DNA of 7,461 bases from Candidatus Babeliales bacterium (GCA_025451595.1 JANWKD010000003.1:1-7461); one strand, 5' to 3'. Counted from the first letter of the stretch, positions 1-7,001 are shown. Notes: generated from the sequence alone by a model not told the origin. Translations and numbers: made by a program.

Positions 1-962
1 AGAATGGCTGCTTTTTCAGGATCAAAGTCGGTCATAAAATCATCGAGCAAAAAGATGACTGATGCCTTATTTTTGGTCAATTGTTCTAGCTGAGCAATCT
101 TTATTAATAGGACAATTAGTTTCTGCTGCCCCCGTGAAGCATAGGCTTTAGCCTGCCGATTAGTAAAAATAATAGAAAAGTCATCTAAATGAGCGCCAAA
201 TAAGGAACGCCGCCAATCCCGCTCCTGAAGCAACAGGTTCGTGGATCTCTCAAGGAACTCTTCATAGCTTTGCCCTGAGCGGATCCCTTTTGTTTGATAA
301 TGACATTCAATTTGGATAGCAGGGTCAAACCATTGGTGTAATAACTGGTTGACTGATTCCTCTATCTTCTTTAAAAGCTGGCATCGCTTTTGCTGTATTT
401 CAATCGAATGCTGCCAAAGCTTGTGCGTCCAAATCTGATATGATTCCTGACTAAAGCTTTGGCCAAAGAGCGCATTGCGCTGCTCAATAATGTGTCTGAA
501 AGATTTCCCCAAAGCTACAAAGCTTGCATCGCTTATTATCAGTCCTTGGTCTAAGAATGAACGTCTTAGTTCGGGACTTCCCTTAATAAGCTGCAAATCA
601 TCTTCTGTCAGGGTAATAACTCGATAGTAATCAGACAATTCTTGATAGGAATTGACTACCTTTTGGTCAACCTTTACGAGTCTTTTTTTTCCGGCAAAGC
701 CAACTGAAATATCATGCGCGTTAACATCCTGAAGCACGGTAGTTTTAATGAAAAAAGTATCTTGACCTTCAGAGATAAGTTCTTTGGGTAAATGGGTTCG
801 AAACGATCGCAAATAACAGCCATAATGCAATGCTTCTAATAAAGAAGTTTTTCCCGATCCATTTGCACCAGTAATTAAAATTTTTTGAGCTCGTTCGGGA
901 AAAACAAGATTCAATTGCTTAAAACATCTAAAATTTTTTAATGTTATTTTGCTGATATACAC
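1..962 (-). CDS. recF: DNA replication and repair protein RecF (C terminus cut by window edge)
   Basis: RecF is a cytoplasmic SMC/ABC-type ATPase that binds gapped DNA and, with RecO and RecR, loads RecA at single-strand gaps. My own translation gives 320 codons. Seen: N-terminal ISKITLKNFRCF, Walker A GANGSGKT (32-39), the RecF-typical KGSPELRRSFLD (127-138), ABC signature ASRGQQKL (275-282) and Walker B VIFLLDD (302-308) followed by TDFD where SELD is usual. RecF is normally about 360 residues, so about 40 are missing beyond position 1. The start chosen is GTG at 960-962, which places the first beta strand as in other RecF proteins; I see no Shine-Dalgarno, and no in-frame ATG or stop codon just upstream. 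It follows dnaN by 13 bp, the usual dnaN-recF operon. Odd: the conserved GPHRDD motif reads GAHLDD (256-261). The family call is secure; the exact start is less so. Confidence 0.95.
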   Translation of the reverse strand, partial: MYISKITLKNFRCFKQLNLVFPERAQKILITGANGSGKTSLLEALHYGCYLRSFRTHLPKELISEGQDTFFIKTTVLQDVNAHDISVGFAGKKRLVKVDQKVVNSYQELSDYYRVITLTEDDLQLIKGSPELRRSFLDQGLIISDASFVALGKSFRHIIEQRNALFGQSFSQESYQIWTHKLWQHSIEIQQKRCQLLKKIEESVNQLLHQWFDPAIQIECHYQTKGIRSGQSYEEFLERSTNLLLQERDWRRSLFGAHLDDFSIIFTNRQAKAYASRGQQKLIVLLIKIAQLEQLTKNKASVIFLLDDFMTDFDPEKAAI

Positions 963-975
963 GATAATAGTGATC

Positions 976-2106
976 TTAATGTGATGTTGGTGATGTTGGC
1001 GATACCGGCATTACTAAATACGTCAATTGCGCACCATTATGCTCTGATTCAAAAATTATAGGTCGCGTTGCATTTTTTAAATAGAATTTAATGGAATCAT
1101 CAGAAAATGCTTGCAGCCCGCTGAGTAGATAGGGTGCATAAAAACGAATATCAAGGGAAGATCCTTCAAACCCTTGCAATGACAATTCTTCATTCAGTTT
1201 GCCAACTTCTCTATTTTGTAAAGAAACAGAAATTTTTTCTTTCGTAAAACCAAACTGGGTCGCTAAGAATTGTCCTGACAGTAGGCAAGCGGAACGTCGT
1301 AATGTTTTGACTAATTGATTGCGATCAACCGAAGCCGGAATAAATCCGTCTCGCTCTAAAATCGACTGATAGCGCGGAAATTGATCAGCTAACAATTTGG
1401 TAAAGAAATTGAAAGATTCGCCAGAAAATACCAATTGATTGTTACAAATACCCAGAAAAATATGGGCTGTTTCAGAGCTCTCAAGGATTTTTTTAATCTC
1501 AAATACCGCTCGTCGAGGCAGAAGCCATTTTTTTTCTTGATCAAGCTTATTTGCAGGAGAATAAACTTGCGCTAGGCAATGTCCATCGGTCGTAGTCATT
1601 TTAAGTCCGAGCTCTGAAATTTCAAGCAATAAACCATTCAATGCAGGATTTGCATTATTTTGCGGAATTAAAAAAGCAACTTTATCCAGAAGCTCACTCA
1701 ACACGTTGGCATCAAAATGCATTAAGTTCTCGATGCGTTCTGGGAAAGGAGGAAATTCTTGCGCATCTTTAATATTCAGCGCAAGTTGCACTGACCCTGC
1801 ATGTAAAGAAAGCTGGTTATGTGCAAGGGAGAACAAAATGCTGTTTTCTAATTCTTTGACCAAATCAAATATACGACGACCTGAAACCAAAAATGATTGA
1901 TTTTCTACAAAATCACTTTCTGCTAATGAGCAACTTGCTTGTAAACTTATTTCTAAATCAGTACTCTTAAGTACAAGCTCTTTATGCCCTACCTGGAAAA
2001 GAACAAAACTGGTGATATCCATGGTAGTTCGTTTAGTGCATATCGGTTGCATGGAAGACAAAATGCTCAATAATGTTTTTTGGTCAACGGTAAATGTTTG
2101 AGCCAT
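976..2106 (-). CDS. dnaN: DNA polymerase III beta subunit (sliding clamp)
   Basis: The beta clamp is a ring-shaped dimer around DNA that tethers DNA polymerase III and other replication and repair enzymes. The 376 residues slightly exceed the usual 366 or so and divide into three clamp folds, roughly 1-122, 130-248 and 255-370. Landmarks are KSTDLEISL (47-55), TTDGHCLA (172-179, matching ATDGHRLA with Cys for Arg), FPRYQSIL (243-250) and C-terminal YLVMP (363-367), part of the hydrophobic pocket that binds clamp-binding motifs. The ATG is supported by an AAGGA Shine-Dalgarno at 2113-2117, six bases upstream, the best ribosome site in the window. The protein ends in a tail beyond VMP made of SPT repeats, from a 9-bp duplication. 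A promoter overlapped by a palindrome lies upstream, and recF follows after 13 bp. No dnaA is visible. Confidence 0.96.
   Translation of the reverse strand: MAQTFTVDQKTLLSILSSMQPICTKRTTMDITSFVLFQVGHKELVLKSTDLEISLQASCSLAESDFVENQSFLVSGRRIFDLVKELENSILFSLAHNQLSLHAGSVQLALNIKDAQEFPPFPERIENLMHFDANVLSELLDKVAFLIPQNNANPALNGLLLEISELGLKMTTTDGHCLAQVYSPANKLDQEKKWLLPRRAVFEIKKILESSETAHIFLGICNNQLVFSGESFNFFTKLLADQFPRYQSILERDGFIPASVDRNQLVKTLRRSACLLSGQFLATQFGFTKEKISVSLQNREVGKLNEELSLQGFEGSSLDIRFYAPYLLSGLQAFSDDSIKFYLKNATRPIIFESEHNGAQLTYLVMPVSPTSPTSH
981..998 (-). repeat. 9-bp tandem duplication at the dnaN 3' end
   Basis: On the plus strand gtgatgttg occurs twice without a gap (981-989, 990-998), followed by a degenerate third unit, gcgatacc. 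It is in frame and encodes the SPTSPTS tail of the clamp, just before the stop codon. The unit is a multiple of three, so gain or loss of copies would lengthen or shorten the tail without breaking the gene. Confidence 0.8.
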
Positions 2107-2195
2107 ATAAAATCCTTATTATTCCATTAAATTATTTATTGTTTTTAAGTTTTAATCTAATATAAAATTGAAGAACTTAAAAGAAAGATATTGTA

Positions 2196-2211
2196 TCTTA
2201 CAATTGTAAGA
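2196..2211. promoter_or_regulatory. Perfect 16-bp palindrome over the dnaN -10 box (candidate operator)
   Basis: TCTTACAATTGTAAGA is identical on both strands. It lies about 90 bp upstream of the dnaN start and contains the predicted -10 hexamer (2203-2208), so a dimeric protein bound here would block polymerase. The hexamer ATTGTA (plus strand) also occurs at 2190-2195 and 2224-2229, giving three copies in 40 bp. The binding protein is unknown. It does not resemble a DnaA box (TTATCCACA). The palindrome is seen; its role as an operator is inferred. Confidence 0.5.
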
Positions 2212-2231
2212 AATAATAAGTCTATTGTAAA
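2203..2231 (-). promoter_or_regulatory. Predicted sigma70-type promoter for dnaN-recF
   Basis: Reading the minus strand, -35 TTTACA (2226-2231, five of six consensus bases) is separated by 17 bp from -10 TACAAT (2203-2208, five of six). Transcription would start near 2196, giving a 5' leader of about 90 nt before the dnaN ATG. It lies in the 170-bp gap after the exported-protein gene. Chance matches are common in A+T-rich DNA, but the spacing is ideal and the position sensible. Confidence 0.55.
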
Positions 2232-2276
2232 ATATGGCGTGTAAAAAATTACTCATCTATTAATTTAAATTGTTTA

Positions 2277-3161
2277 TCAAATTAAGCGAAGTTTACGCGC
2301 CATCCCTTGCGTATCTGATTGTCTCTGGTTATGATTAATGGCTGTTGGCAATGGTTGCTGTTGAGTGTTTTCTTTCTTTAATTCCATTGCAGCAAACTGG
2401 CTTAGAAGAACAGCCTCGTTGATGTTGGTTTGCTTTTCTTGAATTTTTCCTATTTTCTTCTCAACTAAATCAAGCCAATCATCAGTTGATTGAAGGTCGT
2501 TGCTGTTTAATTCGCTGACATTATCAAGTGAATTTCTCTGACAAAAATATTCTTGAATCGCTCCTTTGAATAAATTAGTTCCCCCAAATGATCCCATTTC
2601 TCCCGATGTTCTATATGTATTAACCGCTGCTTGAACTAAAGAAGGGTTATCGAAAAGATGAGGTGGAATACATGCATTTGGCGAGCCCTTAAAATATCGC
2701 AAAAGCCCTTGCAGATTCAATAAGGAATCTAATGGAAGAGCTTGAATCGCACCCTTCTTTTTTTGTTCTTTTTGAATTATTGCGAGTCCGTCAGAAACTG
2801 TTTTTTGAATAAGTGGTATATCATTATTATTATTTTTAATATGCGACAAATAAGTCATAATTGTTTTGTACAGCCCAGATGTTCTTGCCGATATTGTATC
2901 CTGCTGAGAAACCGTATGTTTTTTTTCAAGGGAAGAAAAAAATATTTCTAATTTATTAAGCTCAGGCAACGAAAACTTACGTGCCTTATTAAATTCATCA
3001 AGTGCGTTTTTTGCATGCTCTGCATTTACTGCTGCAAAGGTACATTCTTTCTTTTCAGCAGTAGACTCATCAAAGTCTAGCCGACGCTTTGCGCGTGGTT
3101 CAGACATCCCATTTGCTTGCGCTATAATAGTAATACTAAATAATAGTAATGATAATTTCAT
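2277..3161 (-). CDS. Exported protein of unknown function
   Basis: I do not recognise a family for this 294-residue protein. Residues 1-16 look like a signal peptide: Lys2, a hydrophobic core of Leu and Ile, then AQA at 14-16 as a plausible signal peptidase I site. The mature protein would begin with a basic-acidic segment containing AKRRLDFDE (24-32). The rest looks mainly helical and hydrophilic, with Lys/Glu/Gln-rich stretches (51-82, 120-140, 230-265), a KNNNN run (109-113) encoded by a short ATT microsatellite, and a polar Gln-rich tail ending MARKLRLI. There are three cysteines (40, 164, 207) and no further membrane segment. The ATG at 3159-3161 is preferred because a later start at Met19 would remove the signal. 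Only a weak GAAAGA precedes it. It is flanked by 120 and 170 bp of A+T-rich DNA, so it is probably transcribed alone. Periplasmic, outer-surface or host-directed location are all possible. Confidence 0.75.
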   Translation of the reverse strand: MKLSLLLFSITIIAQANGMSEPRAKRRLDFDESTAEKKECTFAAVNAEHAKNALDEFNKARKFSLPELNKLEIFFSSLEKKHTVSQQDTISARTSGLYKTIMTYLSHIKNNNNDIPLIQKTVSDGLAIIQKEQKKKGAIQALPLDSLLNLQGLLRYFKGSPNACIPPHLFDNPSLVQAAVNTYRTSGEMGSFGGTNLFKGAIQEYFCQRNSLDNVSELNSNDLQSTDDWLDLVEKKIGKIQEKQTNINEAVLLSQFAAMELKKENTQQQPLPTAINHNQRQSDTQGMARKLRLI

Positions 3162-3281
3162 CGTTAATCTTTCAAAAAAATAATATTAGTCAATTGTTAT
3201 GAATATAACCTCATATTAACAAAATTAATTATTTTTTTATTTTTTTTCAATGGTATTATTTAAGGGCTGATTCGCTCAGGT

Positions 3282-4178
3282 TTACTTTGATCGTGGATGC
3301 CTTTTGTCGTATATTAAACGCAAATGGCTTATTTCCACATGCGTATATATTTGTACGGTTGAAATGTTCTCATGACCCAAAAGCATCTGTAAGGAGCGTA
3401 AGTCAACACCATTTTTGAGCAAATGGGTAGCTAATGAATGACGTAATACGTGCGGTGAAACATGTGCTAAATCAATGCTCTTACCAAAGCTTTTTATAAT
3501 AGCCCAGCCGGCTTGGCGTGATAATGGTTTGATTTTTTTGCCATAGGCAACGGGAAATAGATAATCAGTTGGTTGATGCCGAGTAACAAAATGGAGATGT
3601 ATTGTTTGTAAATAGCTATTGAGCAAAGAAATAATTGGTTCAGGAAGCGGAATAATTCTTTGTTTTCCACCTTTGCCTTGTGCTTGAATTAATCCCTCGT
3701 CCAATCGCAATGCATTGATAGTCAACTCTGTCAGTTCGCTTATTCGCATACCCGTGCTATACAACAAATATACAAATACCTTATTTCGCTTTCCAATCGG
3801 CGTGGTATCAACGTCAAGCTGCTGCAATAATTGTTCAATCGCTGATTCATCAATGACATGCGGAAGCGTGCGCTCTACTTTTGGTATTACAATTTTACGA
3901 GCATAATCAGGCCATTGTAATGTACCAGTGGCCCAAGAATAAAATATTTTAAGCGATGAAACTTTACGCGCAATACTCTTTGCAGTAATACCAGCATTTT
4001 TTAATGAATGCATAAATTCTTTAATGTGCGTATCGGTGGCGTCTGGTAATGAAATTTTCTTCTCATCTAAAAAACGGACGTATTGTTGCAGATCGGCACT
4101 ATATGCTTGCACGGTATTGCGCGCAGCGCGTTTCTCGGTCAACAAATACATGTGGAAGCGAACCGCAGTATCATCCAT
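3282..4178 (-). CDS. xerD: Xer-type tyrosine recombinase, closest to XerD
   Basis: Xer recombinases cut and rejoin DNA at dif sites to resolve chromosome dimers before division. The 298 residues equal the length of E. coli XerD. An N-terminal SAM-like core-binding domain (about 1-88; AARNTVQAYSADL at 18-30) precedes the catalytic domain. All six active-site residues are visible: Arg145 in STGMRISEL, Lys169 in GKGGK, His243 and Arg246 in SPHVLRHSLATHLL, His269 in LLGHENIST and nucleophile Tyr278 in QIYTHV. The end, IYDKRHPRSK, resembles both XerC and XerD; SPHVLRH and LQMLLGH favour XerD. It starts 16 bp after proS and probably shares its transcript. There is no Shine-Dalgarno before the ATG, so translation may be coupled or leader-independent. 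A phage-type integrase is less likely, given the length, motif spacing and housekeeping neighbours. No att or dif site is seen. Confidence 0.88.
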   Translation of the reverse strand: MDDTAVRFHMYLLTEKRAARNTVQAYSADLQQYVRFLDEKKISLPDATDTHIKEFMHSLKNAGITAKSIARKVSSLKIFYSWATGTLQWPDYARKIVIPKVERTLPHVIDESAIEQLLQQLDVDTTPIGKRNKVFVYLLYSTGMRISELTELTINALRLDEGLIQAQGKGGKQRIIPLPEPIISLLNSYLQTIHLHFVTRHQPTDYLFPVAYGKKIKPLSRQAGWAIIKSFGKSIDLAHVSPHVLRHSLATHLLKNGVDLRSLQMLLGHENISTVQIYTHVEISHLRLIYDKRHPRSK

Positions 4179-4194
4179 GAAACCAACCAGACGT

Positions 4195-5613
4195 TTAATA
4201 TGATTTTGCTATCAAGATATCGCATGGTGATGGATTGTCGCAAGCAAAACATACTGAAAAATTATGCTCATTATAAATACAACGAATAGTTGCTGAATAT
4301 TCTTTTAGCTTCTGCTCACATTCTGATCGACGACACCAACCGGTTTGATATAAGCCGCCGTTTGCTGACAAATCGGATCCAAAATCTGAAAGTTTTTCTT
4401 TTTTATGCCACTGCTTTTCGATGCGTTTTTTGGCGCGATCAAACATCATGGTCTGAATCAGTACAAGACGATCTTTCAATGCGTTAGAAAGTTCGCTTAC
4501 AGGAACGGCTTCTTTTGGATTACCAAGACGATCAACAAGCATAACCACCCCATTCGCAATGTCACGAGGACCAATTTCGAGACGCAGTGGAACTCCCCGC
4601 AATTCCCATTTATAATATTTTGCACCCGGCGTTTCTTGTTCATCCGCATCAATATATATGCGAATAGTTGGGTTATCTTTAAGAATATCATTTGCAACAT
4701 TCAAGACCTGCAATTGCTGTTCAGCTGTTTTATAAATAGGTACGATAACTACCTGTATTGGCGCAATCTTGGGTGGTAAAATCAATCCCTTTTGATCACC
4801 ATGCGTCATGACTACTGCACCAATTGATCGCGTAGTAAACCCCCAGCTAGTCAGATAAGGGTATTCTAATTTGCCTTCTCTGCTCTGAAAAGCCATACCA
4901 AATGCCTTGGCAAAATTTTGTGAAATAATATGCGATGTGCACATTTGCAATGCTTTACCATCTTGCATTAGGCCTTCTACGGTATAGGTGCGATCAGCTC
5001 CGGCAAATTTTTCGCTCTCAGATTTAACACCAGCAACTACCGGTATTGCTAAATAGTTTTGATAGACATCAACATATTCTTTCCACATCAGTTCCGCTTC
5101 ATCTTGCGCCTCTTGCGCTGTTTCATGCGCCGTATGGCCTTCTTGCCAATAAAATTCCCCGGTTCGTAAAAAAGGCCTTGTGCGCATTTCCCAACGCACA
5201 ACATTTGCCCATTGATTAATTTTGAGTGGTAAATCGCGGTACGATTTGATCCATCTTGCAAACATATAATGGATAATGGTCTCAGACGTTGGACGAACAA
5301 CGAGCGGTTCTTCAAGCTCTTTACCGCCTGCATGGGTAACTACGGCAAGCTCTGGAGCAAAGCCTTCTACGTGTTGTGCTTCTTTTTCTATAAATGATGT
5401 GGGTATAAAAAGAGGAAACGCGGCATTTTGATGACCGGTATCTTTAATTTTTTTATCGACGATATCCCGTATATTTTCCCACAGTGCATAACCATAAGGG
5501 CGGATGACCATGCAGCCGCGTACGGGAGAATGGTCTGCAAGTTCTGCTTGATATACAATATCTTGGTACCATTCGGCAAAGTGTGAGTTAATATCAGGAA
5601 GGATTTTATTCAT
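4195..5613 (-). CDS. proS: Prolyl-tRNA synthetase, archaeal/eukaryotic-type
   Basis: This class II enzyme charges tRNA-Pro with proline in the cytoplasm. At 472 residues it is the compact form, without the editing insertion of the roughly 570-residue bacterial type. Seen in order: motif 1 region (about 35-75), RPTSE (107-111), motif 2 VRWEMRTRPFLRTGEFYWQEGHTAH (139-163, core Arg and RTGEF), HGDQKGLILPP (271-281) in motif 3, an anticodon-binding domain (about 285-385), and a C-terminal Cys-rich domain with Cys427, 432, 445, 455, 458 and 464, probably zinc-binding. The chain ends in Tyr472; in characterised enzymes of this type the terminal tyrosine is a known structural feature that reaches toward the catalytic domain. 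The ATG at 5611-5613 has no Shine-Dalgarno. A promoter lies about 40-70 bp upstream, and xerD follows after 16 bp. Known bacteria with this type include Thermus. Confidence 0.96.
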   Translation of the reverse strand: MNKILPDINSHFAEWYQDIVYQAELADHSPVRGCMVIRPYGYALWENIRDIVDKKIKDTGHQNAAFPLFIPTSFIEKEAQHVEGFAPELAVVTHAGGKELEEPLVVRPTSETIIHYMFARWIKSYRDLPLKINQWANVVRWEMRTRPFLRTGEFYWQEGHTAHETAQEAQDEAELMWKEYVDVYQNYLAIPVVAGVKSESEKFAGADRTYTVEGLMQDGKALQMCTSHIISQNFAKAFGMAFQSREGKLEYPYLTSWGFTTRSIGAVVMTHGDQKGLILPPKIAPIQVVIVPIYKTAEQQLQVLNVANDILKDNPTIRIYIDADEQETPGAKYYKWELRGVPLRLEIGPRDIANGVVMLVDRLGNPKEAVPVSELSNALKDRLVLIQTMMFDRAKKRIEKQWHKKEKLSDFGSDLSANGGLYQTGWCRRSECEQKLKEYSATIRCIYNEHNFSVCFACDNPSPCDILIAKSY

Positions 5614-5653
5614 ACTATATTATTTTCATATAAAAAATTAGTAATTTTAATGA

Positions 5654-5682
5654 AGTATACTAAATGACCAACTTAAAGTAAA
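5654..5682 (-). promoter_or_regulatory. Predicted sigma70-type promoter for proS-xerD
   Basis: On the minus strand, -35 TTTACT (5677-5682, four of six consensus bases) and -10 TATACT (5654-5659, five of six) are 17 bp apart. Transcription would start near 5647, giving a leader of about 33 nt that contains no Shine-Dalgarno. It sits between the A/T hairpin behind the upstream WD gene and the proS start, where a promoter is expected. Confidence 0.5.
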
Positions 5683-5702
5683 AATATACTCTTGATGCAT
5701 AT

Positions 5703-5743
5703 TATATAAATTCATATTTTTCAAAAAAATATGAATTTATATA
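5703..5743 (-). terminator. 19-bp perfect A/T hairpin after the WD40 gene (terminator-like)
   Basis: Arms 5703-5721 and 5725-5743 are perfectly complementary around a 3-nt loop (caa on the plus strand). Only one of the 19 pairs is G-C. It begins 5 bp beyond the WD gene's stop codon and separates that gene from the proS promoter. No clean U-tract follows the stem on the minus strand, so a classical intrinsic terminator is uncertain; a 3'-end stabilising structure or a cruciform is also possible. Confidence 0.5.
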
Positions 5744-5748
5744 TAACG

Positions 5749-6972
5749 TTATTTTTTCTCTTTTTGGAATTCATCGCAAATTAATTGGTAACATTCTTTT
5801 TTTGATTTGTTATCTTTAATGAATGCATGCCAGACTTTTTTAAGTAATTCTAATGGAAATCGATCAATAAGTAACGTTCGCAAATCCCAACTATTAATGT
5901 CTTCATATGGCCGATACTCCAGGTTTGGACCGCATGATGATAAGGCTCTTGTCCCATCCTCACTAATAGCAACTGAATCCACAAAATGAGTATGCCCTAA
6001 TAACGTAGCTATTTCAGATTTATCAGTTAAATTAATGATTCTTACTAATCTATTATGAAAACCACAAAGACCAATAGTGCCATCGCTCGTTATCGCGATT
6101 GTATAGATCGGACGATCATACCTTAAAGTAAAAATTTCTTCATGTTTTATTAAATCTAATAACATAAGCGCACCACTATTATAACAACTATAACCACACA
6201 AACCTTTTTTACCATCAGCGCTTATTGCAACATCTTTTAGAAGCATGCCACGGTTTTTTGCTAACGTAATGATATTATAAGGATTTAAATATAAGATAGT
6301 AATAACTCCATCATCTCCGCCAATAATTCCTTTCGTGCCATCTGGGGTTATGGCAACAGCTCTTCCATTGCTAGATATTGTTGCAACTTCTGTATATGTT
6401 TGCAAATCCAATAATTTTGCTTTTTTTGAACTCGATAATGCTCTTTTACCATCAGCGGTAATTGCAAGCGATTCCATATAACTATTGTCACACATTAAAT
6501 TTCCAATTTCATTATTAGCACAAAGATCCCATACCTTAATAAATTTACTACTAGAGCAAAAAATTCCTTTAGTTCCATCTGGTGTCATTGCAACAGGATA
6601 ATAAGGCTCCAGAATCGTTTTTGGAGGATGATATAAAGAACTAATTTTTTTGGTAGATAAATCACATAGTTTAATATCCCCGCCAACGAGACTATACATT
6701 GCTTTGGTGCCATTTTCATTTATTGCAATTCGAGCAATACAACGTGTTTCTGTTATTGTATCATGCGGCTTATCGATAGTGAGTGGAAAAAGTTTTTTTC
6801 TCAATTTCTCAACCAAAACATCATGCAAGCAATTTTCAGGTAATTCATCCATGATATTGTTAATTTTTGAATCATCTAATGTATGCGCTACGGTATGAAC
6901 ACATAATTGCCGTAACGTGTTCATGCATTGTAAAGGAATAAATATTAATAAAATTATTAATTGAAATTTCAT
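5749..6972 (-). CDS. Exported or membrane-anchored seven-bladed WD40-like beta-propeller protein
   Basis: WD40-type propellers are binding scaffolds, and this one has no visible catalytic motif. The 407 residues begin with Lys2 and a hydrophobic stretch (3-15), a signal peptide or uncleaved anchor; Cys16 follows PLQ, which is not a proper lipobox. Residues 78-365 hold seven repeats marked by a hydrophobic-AIT-x-DG turn, with its Gly at 88, 133, 175, 212, 254, 298 and 340 (37-45 apart). WDL or LDL-like ends occur at 148-150, 188-190, 272-274 and 362-364, and a classic GH dipeptide only at 327-328. The count matches a closed seven-bladed ring. Before it, DELPENCLHDVLVEKL (42-57) resembles an F-box start; after it comes a charged helical tail (369-407). 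The ATG is supported by AAGG at 6980-6983. The binding partner is unknown. Confidence 0.85.
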   Translation of the reverse strand: MKFQLIILLIFIPLQCMNTLRQLCVHTVAHTLDDSKINNIMDELPENCLHDVLVEKLRKKLFPLTIDKPHDTITETRCIARIAINENGTKAMYSLVGGDIKLCDLSTKKISSLYHPPKTILEPYYPVAMTPDGTKGIFCSSSKFIKVWDLCANNEIGNLMCDNSYMESLAITADGKRALSSSKKAKLLDLQTYTEVATISSNGRAVAITPDGTKGIIGGDDGVITILYLNPYNIITLAKNRGMLLKDVAISADGKKGLCGYSCYNSGALMLLDLIKHEEIFTLRYDRPIYTIAITSDGTIGLCGFHNRLVRIINLTDKSEIATLLGHTHFVDSVAISEDGTRALSSCGPNLEYRPYEDINSWDLRTLLIDRFPLELLKKVWHAFIKDNKSKKECYQLICDEFQKEKK

Positions 6973-7001
6973 AGGTAAGCCTTAAAAATAAGATAAGTTA
7001 C

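Noticed and set aside
1706..1900. Plus-strand open frame of 64 codons inside dnaN
   Set aside because: It is antisense to conserved clamp sequence, with no ribosome site or family resemblance.
2280..3161. Lipoprotein signal in the exported orphan
   Set aside because: There is no cysteine near the end of the hydrophobic stretch; AQA fits signal peptidase I instead.
3241..3281. Possible terminator after xerD (CTGA-GCGAA-TCAG)
   Set aside because: The stem is only four base pairs and is followed by A residues rather than T residues on the transcribed strand.
3162..3281. Promoter for the exported orphan
   Set aside because: TTGACT is present near 3187-3192, but no -10 hexamer lies at proper spacing before the start; other pairs match too weakly to report.
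3282..4178. Phage or integron integrase marking a mobile element
   Set aside because: Length, catalytic spacing and ending match XerD. No att repeats, tRNA or cargo genes flank it, and it sits tightly behind proS.
4405..4779. Plus-strand open frame of 124 codons
   Set aside because: It lies wholly inside proS on the opposite strand. The proS motifs make that frame certain, and the plus-strand product has no recognisable domain.
5614..5640. Tiny open frame MKII ending one base before the proS ATG (possible leader peptide)
   Set aside because: Four codons in a very A+T-rich leader with no ribosome site; it is expected by chance.
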